The notes beneath the pieces were generated by a model. That model worked only from the letters and a program-made list of their open reading frames with translations. It did no database searches and had not been told where the DNA came from. Below, piece by piece: positions 7,956-13,209 of a stretch of 29,680 nt of DNA; position 1 is the first letter of the stretch, and each line of letters starts with the position of its first letter. The translations under genes and the position numbers were made by a program. This DNA is from Pontimonas sp. (GTDB lineage: Bacteria > Actinomycetota > Actinomycetes > Actinomycetales > Microbacteriaceae), in NCBI GenBank assembly GCA_021741945.1, contig JAIOWV010000004.1:1-29680 (forward strand), written 5' to 3'.

Positions 7956-8516
7956 TTATCTCCGAAGTCCAGATTTTCGAACGTTAGGGATAAGACCTGC
8001 AGCCTTCGCGCGCTCAATACGCTTCCTGACGGTGGATAGCGGAAGGTCGTTGAATGCCGCGATGAACTCAACTACTGTGCTCGCTCCGAGACTCACCGCC
8101 AGCTGGTACTGCCTAGCAATTCGGAGAAGTTTGTCTTGTCCCTCAGTGGGGATGTTTCCGAGGCGCTCATGCTGATCAAAGTGATTCGTCAGCACAATGG
8201 CTCGAAACTCAGGCACCAGAATTGGCTCAGAAATTAGCAGCTCAACTGATTGACGGCTCAGACGCGCCAACTGCCAAATTCCCTGCGCGATTCCTGATTG
8301 AAAAGCCGACTCAGATTCAGCACCAAAGCTCGCTGGCATTCCTAAATGAAGCTGACCCAAGCAGGTCAAAAATCCGCCCTGATTCAGACCAGTGACCCAA
8401 ACAAAGACTTCTCTGGTGCTCTGGCCACCCTGGAACTCAGCTGTCATGACAGATCCGTCCTCGACTAAAACGAGGTCCAGCAATTTACGAACTGGGGGTT
8501 GCGATGTTCTACTCAT
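7956..8516 (-). CDS. Hypothetical protein with C-terminal HTH, upstream of integrase
   Basis: A 186-residue protein. The N-terminal two thirds are mixed alpha/beta without a motif I recognise (VLVEDGSVMTAEFQGG, VFVWVTGLN). The last 50 residues, from QYQLAVSLGASTVVEFIAAF through LPLSTVRKRIERAKAAGLIP, have the spacing of a helix-turn-helix. It ends 10 bp before the integrase start, so the two form one leftward operon. The ATG lies 7 bases after a strong -10 and has no leader, so the mRNA is probably leaderless. A 15-bp palindrome overlaps that promoter, which suggests control by a dimeric DNA-binding protein, perhaps itself. A role in controlling integration or in immunity to superinfection is inference. 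Confidence 0.72.
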   Translation of the reverse strand: MSRTSQPPVRKLLDLVLVEDGSVMTAEFQGGQSTREVFVWVTGLNQGGFLTCLGQLHLGMPASFGAESESAFQSGIAQGIWQLARLSRQSVELLISEPILVPEFRAIVLTNHFDQHERLGNIPTEGQDKLLRIARQYQLAVSLGASTVVEFIAAFNDLPLSTVRKRIERAKAAGLIPNVRKSGLRR

Positions 8517-8521
8517 GTCGC

Positions 8522-8536
8522 TAGTATGGCATACTA
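8522..8536. promoter_or_regulatory. 15-bp perfect palindromic operator
   Basis: TAGTATG, a central G, then CATACTA form a perfect palindrome. It covers the -10 box of the leftward promoter and lies 31 bp before the start of the rightward excisionase-like gene. This placement suits a dimeric repressor acting as the switch between integrase and replication genes. Confidence 0.6.
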
Positions 8537-8551
8537 ATCCCTAATAATCAA
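8523..8551 (-). promoter_or_regulatory. Promoter of the integrase operon, leaderless transcript
   Basis: On the complement, TTGATT (8546-8551) and CATACT (8523-8528) are separated by exactly 17 bp. The A of the start codon at 8516 is 7 bases after the -10 box, so transcription probably starts on the ATG itself. Confidence 0.6.
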
Positions 8552-8567
8552 GGAGGTGGGTAAAAAA

Positions 8568-8765
8568 ATGAACACAAAGATTGCTGAAGCTGACGACCAA
8601 TTTCTAACTGTTGAGCAACTGGCCGATAGATGGCAGGTCACAGCTCAATGGATCTACAGCAACCACAGGGCGCTCGGGGTTCCGAAAACGCGTCTTGGTC
8701 GCAAGTTGAGATTTGAGCGTGCGAAGATTCGCAGCTGGGAGCAAAGTAGATCAGAAGCCGACTAG
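8568..8765 (+). CDS. Excisionase / AlpA-like helix-turn-helix protein 1
   Basis: A 65-residue winged-helix DNA-binding protein of the HTH_17/excisionase type. The core is FLTVEQLADRWQVTAQWIYS, followed by GVPKTRLGRKLRFERAKIRSW, the usual arrangement of helix-turn-helix, wing and terminal helix. ATG at 8568 has AGGAGG 11 nt upstream, so I prefer it to the GTG at 8556, which lies inside that ribosome-binding site. It is the first gene of the rightward operon. Related proteins act as recombination directionality factors or as activators of element genes (AlpA). It may be the ligand of the adjacent palindrome. Confidence 0.85.
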   Translation: MNTKIAEADDQFLTVEQLADRWQVTAQWIYSNHRALGVPKTRLGRKLRFERAKIRSWEQSRSEAD

Positions 8766-8917
8766 GTCGGAACACCTCAGGAGCACTTTTTTGGAAACGA
8801 TTTTCCGCCATATTCCTGTGCAGTAGGCCCCTCTCGCGCGGCCAACGCACAAATCAGTGGTTGCAACTACAACGAAACTTGAAACAACCAATCGCCCCAC
8901 TGAGATAAGGACCCCCC

Positions 8918-9091
8918 ATGACGGAACTAATGTCTTTTGAGGACGTCGCGAAGCGCGCAAATCTGCCGCTCCGAACTCTTTATTACCTGCATCAAAAGGG
9001 AAGAGGACCAAAAGCCACAAAGCTCGGAAGACACCTCAGAGTGACTGAGGATGACTTCTTCGAGTGGATTAACTCTTCACCCCACAAATGA
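8918..9091 (+). CDS. Excisionase-like helix-turn-helix protein 2 (57 aa)
   Basis: A short ORF beginning MTELMSFEDVAKRANLPLRT and ending in a TGA at 9091. The sequence has a MerR/excisionase-type HTH (FEDVAKRANLPLRTLYYL) and then GPKATKLGRHLRVTEDDFFEW, matching the wing and last helix of HTH_17 proteins. AAGGA lies 8 nt before the ATG. It is a second, divergent member of the same fold as the gene at 8568 and lies 152 bp after it. Satellites and integrative elements often carry one such protein as excisionase and another as regulator. Which is which here cannot be told from sequence. Confidence 0.8.
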   Translation: MTELMSFEDVAKRANLPLRTLYYLHQKGRGPKATKLGRHLRVTEDDFFEWINSSPHK

Positions 9092-9238
9092 AAAAGGAAA
9101 CGGCCCCTGCGCTAACAGAGACCGCTTCAGTCCCGCCGCCACCTAATTCGAAGTCAGAGGAGACTAGACATTTATATTTTACCCTTCATCACCTTTATGC
9201 ATTCCCCTTGGGGAGAAGCGCAGCAAAAAGCCCTGTTT

Positions 9239-9396
9239 GTCAGTCATTTTTCTCATGTCTATAGACATGTAGACGATGAAGAGCTGACTGACAGAGCAAA
9301 TTTTCTTTTAGAACCCGCTAATTCTCTGGCTTCTGGGTCTTTTTACGTCCGTCAGTCACCTGAAGCGTTTTTGACGAGCAGGTTTTTTGACGAGCA
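9239..9396. other. Candidate replication origin: iterons and palindromes before the replicase gene
   Basis: The 319-nt stretch 9092-9410 has no convincing gene but is rich in repeats. GTCAGTCA occurs at 9239-9246 and 9351-9358, and its inverse TGACTGAC occurs at 9285-9292. A perfect 16-bp palindrome CATGTCTATAGACATG lies at 9254-9269. The 13-mer TTTTTGACGAGCA is present twice in direct order, at 9368-9380 and 9384-9396, just before the replicase start at 9411. Repeats of this kind next to a primase/helicase gene are typical of plasmid, satellite and integrative-element origins. Confidence 0.55.
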
Positions 9397-9410
9397 CACG
9401 GGGGTAAAAA

Positions 9411-11342
9411 GTGCGCGATAACTTAGCCGCCGCATTGGGATGGTACGAACTCGGTCTCCTGCCCTTCCCTTGCTATTCCTCAGATACCTGGGTTGGGGAC
9501 AATCTTCACCTCACCAAATCCCCGAAAACAAAAAGGGGTTTCTACGATGCCTTCCGATCTGCCGAGGAAATTCGTTCACATTGGACTGAATCGCCCGATG
9601 ACCTGGTGGGCGTATGGTGCCAGGACAAAGTCGTTGTCCTTGACATTGATAAAGGTTCGAAAGACGGGTTTTTCAGTCTTGAAGACAACCAGGTCGTGCC
9701 TCCTGAAACCTTCTCCGTCACCACACAAAGCGGCGGTGAACACAAGTTTTATGCACACCCACGCGACTTCAAGCTGGGACCAGATACTGACCTCGTGCTC
9801 GAAAACGGTGTCGTACTAACAGGCGTTGACAGGCGTGCAGGTAACTCCTATTTCATCGCGTGGTCCGACAAGGTGCCTAAGAGTCTCGACGCCCTTGCAG
9901 CTGCACCAGGTTGGCTCTGCAGAGGCCGCGGAGGCCCCGAGAGAGTGCCTTATGAAGGCAAACTGTCGGATTGGATTGCTGCTCTGACAGATGGCGCTCC
10001 TTCTCCAAAGGTCATTGCAGCGATGGGTCGAATCCCCCAAGATGACTTTGACCATTCAGCGATGATCAGACGACAGTCTGAACTGGTGTTGCTCGGGGTG
10101 AGTGGAGAACCAGGGGTTCCCCTCGCCCTCGAAGCCCTCAAGGATGCTTGGCTGAGAGGACAGTGGGACACTCCGCAGTACCAGTTGGAATGGTCAGCGG
10201 CGCTTGCTGGCGCGATTGCGAAGTTTGGAGGTCTAGAACCACAAAACAAAACCCTCGAACGCCAAGAGCAAGAACACGAAACTAAGGTTCTTAAGCGAAT
10301 AGAGGAGCTGCGGGTTGAATTCGACGCGGAGACCCGCCTTTTAGCCGAAAGCTTTCGCGGAAGCCAGATCCTTACTCTCGACGAACTCCATGGCCGAAAA
10401 GAGGACTACATCGTCGAGAGCCTAATTCCCCAGGACGCAATTGCTCTCCTGGTTGCTAAAAGCAACATGGGTAAGACCTTTTGCTACGTGGATTTGGTGA
10501 TGTCAATCATCTACGAACGCTCCTGGCTAGGGAAAGAAACTAAGCGAGTGAAAACCCTCATCGTCCTTGGAGAGGGCGTCCACGGCTTCCATGACCGACT
10601 ATCCGCCTGGGCTGATTACTGGGGCGAGGATTTAGCAATCGCGCGGGAGTGGCTGCTATTCGTGGATGGAGCAAATCTGAACAACCGCGCATCTCGGGAG
10701 AAAATAGCCGAAACGGTCAAGCAGTTCGGAGCGGGCTTAGTGATTCTAGATACCTGGTCAGTTACTTCGGGTCTTCCAGACGAAAATGGTTCGACCCCAA
10801 CTTCTACGACACTGCAGCTGCTAGACGAGTCCATTGGAGAGGCGTCAGTGCTGATAATCCATCACCCATCAAAAGTAAGCGAGAGCAGCACTGCCCCAAA
10901 GGCGCGAGGAACATCCGCTTTGGAAAGCCGAGCTGACACAGTCATGACACTCTTCGCAGACAAGAAATACCACTCGACTACGACTGAGACTAAGAAATGG
11001 ATCTCCTTGTCAACCGAGGTTGAACATGGAGGAAAAAACCGTAACGCCCCTACAGAGACAATCCAAGGAATGTATCTAGAGGCTCATGATGCGAGTGCCG
11101 TGTTCCTTCGGGACCTTGGAGGCTCCATAAGAAAGAGGAGCGCAATCGTGCAAGTGCATCTGAACCGCCGAATGACTGTCAAAGAGTTCAGCGCAGTCAT
11201 TGGGAAGAGCGAGTCCACGGCCCGCAGAGCCCTTGAAGAAGCGGTCCAGGAGGGCGTGGCCATTCGAGAGGACTTCGAAGGCGCAAGCGCTCCCTCTGTT
11301 TATTCGCTAAGCATGAAGGAGCTAGTTCGAAGAGCCAGCTAG
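9411..11342 (+). CDS. Bifunctional primase-polymerase / RepA-like helicase (element replicase)
   Basis: A 643-residue fusion protein that probably starts replication of the excised element. Residues 1-180 form a PrimPol domain with the metal-binding pair in VVLDIDKG (D78, D80) and the SGGEHKFY motif. Residues 325-560 form a RepA/AAA_25-type hexameric helicase. Its Walker A is AKSNMGKT (349-356), with Ala in place of the usual first Gly, its Walker B is LVILDTW (D447), and it has the later motif VLIIHHPSK. Residues 580-643 look like a winged helix (MTVKEFSAVIGKSESTARRALEEA), suited to origin binding. The start is GTG with GGGGG six bases upstream. The iteron region immediately precedes it. Confidence 0.88.
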   Translation: MRDNLAAALGWYELGLLPFPCYSSDTWVGDNLHLTKSPKTKRGFYDAFRSAEEIRSHWTESPDDLVGVWCQDKVVVLDIDKGSKDGFFSLEDNQVVPPETFSVTTQSGGEHKFYAHPRDFKLGPDTDLVLENGVVLTGVDRRAGNSYFIAWSDKVPKSLDALAAAPGWLCRGRGGPERVPYEGKLSDWIAALTDGAPSPKVIAAMGRIPQDDFDHSAMIRRQSELVLLGVSGEPGVPLALEALKDAWLRGQWDTPQYQLEWSAALAGAIAKFGGLEPQNKTLERQEQEHETKVLKRIEELRVEFDAETRLLAESFRGSQILTLDELHGRKEDYIVESLIPQDAIALLVAKSNMGKTFCYVDLVMSIIYERSWLGKETKRVKTLIVLGEGVHGFHDRLSAWADYWGEDLAIAREWLLFVDGANLNNRASREKIAETVKQFGAGLVILDTWSVTSGLPDENGSTPTSTTLQLLDESIGEASVLIIHHPSKVSESSTAPKARGTSALESRADTVMTLFADKKYHSTTTETKKWISLSTEVEHGGKNRNAPTETIQGMYLEAHDASAVFLRDLGGSIRKRSAIVQVHLNRRMTVKEFSAVIGKSESTARRALEEAVQEGVAIREDFEGASAPSVYSLSMKELVRRAS

Positions 11343-11453
11343 ATGGGGGAGATTTTGGAGCAGTTATACCCAGTTCTAGACCCCAGATTCCTCGCGGAAT
11401 TTGCCAAAAGTGTTTATGAAAAGCGAAGGGTCGTCCGTTGGAGAAGGACTTAA
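11343..11453 (+). CDS. Possible small protein (36 aa) coupled to the replicase gene
   Basis: An ATG directly follows the replicase stop codon (TAGATG) and opens a 36-codon frame, starting MGEILEQLYPVLDPRFLAEF and ending RRVVRWRRT. The N-terminal half is acidic and amphipathic, and the last 12 residues are very basic. AAGGAG lies about 24 nt before the ATG, so translation would depend on coupling. It ends 5 bp before the stop of the convergent phosphatase gene. I do not recognise it. It may be chance, but the position and charge pattern argue for a real accessory protein. Confidence 0.4.
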   Translation: MGEILEQLYPVLDPRFLAEFAKSVYEKRRVVRWRRT

Positions 11454-11458
11454 CCTAT

Positions 11459-11932
11459 TTAGTGAAGAACGCTGCCAGCGAATCCCAAGAGATGGTTCGC
11501 AAAGTCGTAGTTTGACAACGCCATTGGACCCCTCTTCGCCCGAATTTTTGATACAGCCTCCTCGGGTTCCATACCCGAGCGGATCAGGATTAACCCCGTC
11601 ACTAAGCCCGATCTGTTCCATCCAGCTTGGCATCTGACCAGCAGGTCGTCCCCCGCCACCCAACGTTCATAGCCCCACAGCGCAGCGGCGGATATCTCAT
11701 GTAGCTGATCACTTTCCAGCCTGGCGTCCGCGAAACAAAACCTTGTTTCTGGAACGAGTCTGGCAAAGGGTGGCGCGCCATCGTAAAGCGTCACCACCGA
11801 GTCGAAGTGGCGTCCATATCCGTTCTCCTGAAAACCATTGATAGGGCTGTAATTCCAGCCCTCAGGGGTCCCTCCTTGCCACAGACGCGGTACCACTTCA
11901 GACACAAGTCCTGCGTCGTAGGCCCCCACCAT
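11459..11932 (-). CDS. Rhodanese-phosphatase superfamily (dual-specificity-like) phosphatase
   Basis: A 157-residue Cys-dependent phosphatase. The active-site loop is VRCQAGWNRSGL with nucleophile C101 and phosphate-binding R107 (CX5R). D69 in CFADARL sits where the general acid of dual-specificity phosphatases lies. The N-terminal VPRLWQGGTPEGW and VVTLYDGAP match the opening strands of this superfamily. The substrate is unknown; protein Tyr/Ser/Thr, nucleotide or ADP-ribose-linked phosphates are all possible. Its ATG overlaps the TAA of the upstream ARPP-1 gene by one base (TAATG), so the two are translationally coupled. ARPP domains were named partly for their association with phosphatases of this superfamily and ADP-ribosylglycohydrolases, which ties this gene to its partner. 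Confidence 0.83.
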   Translation of the reverse strand: MVGAYDAGLVSEVVPRLWQGGTPEGWNYSPINGFQENGYGRHFDSVVTLYDGAPPFARLVPETRFCFADARLESDQLHEISAAALWGYERWVAGDDLLVRCQAGWNRSGLVTGLILIRSGMEPEEAVSKIRAKRGPMALSNYDFANHLLGFAGSVLH

Positions 11933-12744
11933 TAGACCACCGCCAATTCGGGGTGTCTGTTGTTAATGGCTGAAGCGAAGTAATGACGCTCGAAACTCGT
12001 AACGGAAACAATCAGGTTGTCAGACTGTCCATTTCTTGTCACACCATCGCCAGAATCAATGAAGGCTTCCGTTTCAAGCTGTTCGAGGAAGGCTTCTATG
12101 AATTTCTGAATTTCTGACCTTTCCGTCTCGCGGGCATATCGCGCATCACCAGCTGTGACCGCATCGGCAGCCAATATTGCGTGAGCGCGGAGATTAATTT
12201 CTTCAGACGCAACCTCAAGCAGGAGAGGCTCCCCGCCAACCGCGATTACGTAGCCCCTCCAAGATTCACCATCTTGGGTGTGGTCAACCCGCTCGCCGCG
12301 GTCCATCTGAAGAATCTCTACCAGCGATTCGGTAGGACTCTGCCGATCTCGGTTGTTTAGTTCGGAAACGACTCGCCAGACCTCGTTTTGACGATTACGG
12401 GCAGATTGACCTCCCACAGTCTCAACGTCATGCTGGTCTCGTCCAGCTCGCGAAACAACCAGAGGTGCCCGCCCCACCACTGATGCCCCTTTATGCGAAT
12501 GAAATCTCCCTCGCTCGACACAATTGACCTCAACTGCCTCCGTCGCACGAGGGTGAATCATCACATTCTGCGAGATCATTCGGTCTTGAAGGAGACCTGA
12601 CACAACCAGGCCGTCCAACAACAAAATCGGAGTGTCGGTTGGATTCGAAACCACGATTAGGTTCGGATCGCCCTCTTCATATTCTTCGAATAAAAGGCCG
12701 CTGAAGTCCGCTGAAACAGACAACCCAGAAGCCTGTGGGCCCAC
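11932..12744 (-). CDS. ARPP-1 domain protein (candidate conflict-system component)
   Basis: A protein of 270 residues from the GTG at 12744. PILLLDG (39-45), LLQDRMISQNVMI, VNCVERGRF (73-81) and QNEVWRVVSEL (119-129) correspond in order to the conserved LLLDGEEL, KQNRxLNxxVLV, VSCVEQGRW and QxEVW blocks that I know from ARPP-1 proteins. That domain has been linked by comparative genomics to NAD/ADP-ribose-based virus-host conflict systems, but its activity is not established. The frame remains open upstream of the GTG and encodes NGVEIWPIVG, resembling the usual first strand of the family. Translation may start at a non-canonical ATT (12799-12801) preceded by AGGGGTAAAA. The gene is first in a two-gene operon with the phosphatase. 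Confidence 0.75.
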   Translation of the reverse strand: MGPQASGLSVSADFSGLLFEEYEEGDPNLIVVSNPTDTPILLLDGLVVSGLLQDRMISQNVMIHPRATEAVEVNCVERGRFHSHKGASVVGRAPLVVSRAGRDQHDVETVGGQSARNRQNEVWRVVSELNNRDRQSPTESLVEILQMDRGERVDHTQDGESWRGYVIAVGGEPLLLEVASEEINLRAHAILAADAVTAGDARYARETERSEIQKFIEAFLEQLETEAFIDSGDGVTRNGQSDNLIVSVTSFERHYFASAINNRHPELAVV

Positions 12745-12783
12745 TATGGGCCAGATTTCGACACCATTGTGCGAAGTTTTTGA

Positions 12784-12792
12784 AAGTACTTG
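12784..12792. promoter_or_regulatory. Operator-like repeat AAGTACTTG, copy 1
   Basis: AAGTACTTG contains the 8-bp palindrome AAGTACTT. The same 9-mer occurs 83 bp away inside copy 2, and both lie in the control region between the ARPP-1 operon and the divergent HTH gene. Confidence 0.4.
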
Positions 12793-12839
12793 AAGTGAAA
12801 TTTTTACCCCTAACCAAATAAATGAGTGTTATAACTTGC

Positions 12840-12868
12840 ATATTACTCAAATCTATTATTGAGCGCAA
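12840..12868 (-). promoter_or_regulatory. Promoter of the ARPP-1/phosphatase operon
   Basis: On the complement, TTGCGC (12863-12868) and TAATAT (12840-12845) are 17 bp apart. Transcription would begin near 12833, about 32 nt before the ATT at 12801 and 89 nt before the GTG at 12744. Confidence 0.5.
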
Positions 12869-12876
12869 GTACTTGC
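12865..12876. promoter_or_regulatory. 12-bp palindromic operator GCAAGTACTTGC, copy 2
   Basis: A perfect palindrome overlapping the -35 box of the leftward operon promoter and lying 30 bp before the GTG of the HTH gene at 12906. That gene's product is the obvious candidate to bind it. Confidence 0.5.
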
Positions 12877-12905
12877 TTTTTTGGAGGAGTTGCTAATCTA
12901 AGGGT

Positions 12906-13172
12906 GTGAATCGCGAGGAGTTTAGGAACGCCGCCGACCGCAACCTGATTGAGATCAAGGATGTTGCAAAGGTCCTCGGCGTGAGCGTTTCATCAGTTCA
13001 TAGTCTGATATCCAGAGGCTCTGATGGTTTCCCGACCCCCATTTTTGAAAAAAGGGGAACTAGCAGGTCGGCTATCAGACTCTGGTGGAAGCCCGACGTC
13101 GAGACCTGGGCGCAAGGGAGGCCTGGACGGGGCAGGCCCGCGACTACTCGGACGCAAACATCAAATCGCTAG
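12906..13172 (+). CDS. Small helix-turn-helix regulator
   Basis: An 88-residue basic protein. Residues 12-45 (NLIEIKDVAKVLGVSVSSVH then SLISRG) form an AlpA/MerR-like helix-turn-helix. The segment FPTPIFEKRGTSRSAIRLWW resembles the wing, where AlpA-like proteins contact the minor groove. The C-terminus is a flexible Arg/Gly/Thr tail. The start is GTG at 12906, and the nearest good ribosome-binding site (GGAGGAG) is 16 nt upstream, a long spacing. It lies between the ARPP-1 operon (divergent) and the restriction-modification gene (convergent). It may repress the ARPP-1 operon through the palindromes in the shared promoter region. This is the third HTH protein of this fold in the element. Confidence 0.72.
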   Translation: MNREEFRNAADRNLIEIKDVAKVLGVSVSSVHSLISRGSDGFPTPIFEKRGTSRSAIRLWWKPDVETWAQGRPGRGRPATTRTQTSNR

Positions 13173-13209
13173 CTTTCGGAAGATACCGAAGCCATAGGGA
13201 CCTAGGCGC

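Noticed and set aside
7946..8071. N-terminal extension of the integrase to 8071
   Set aside because: It overlaps the 186-aa gene almost completely, and the added residues look unlike an integrase arm domain.
9197..9421. A 74-codon forward frame before the replicase
   Set aside because: No ribosome-binding site, overlaps the replicase start, and its bases are explained by iterons and palindromes.
11376..11663. Frames on both strands over the end of the phosphatase gene
   Set aside because: They overlap the coding sequence with the CX5R motif and show no family features.
12677..12868. Complement-strand 63-codon frame over the ARPP-1 control region
   Set aside because: It overlaps the ARPP-1 gene in another frame and spans the promoter and palindromes. 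No ribosome-binding site or recognisable sequence.
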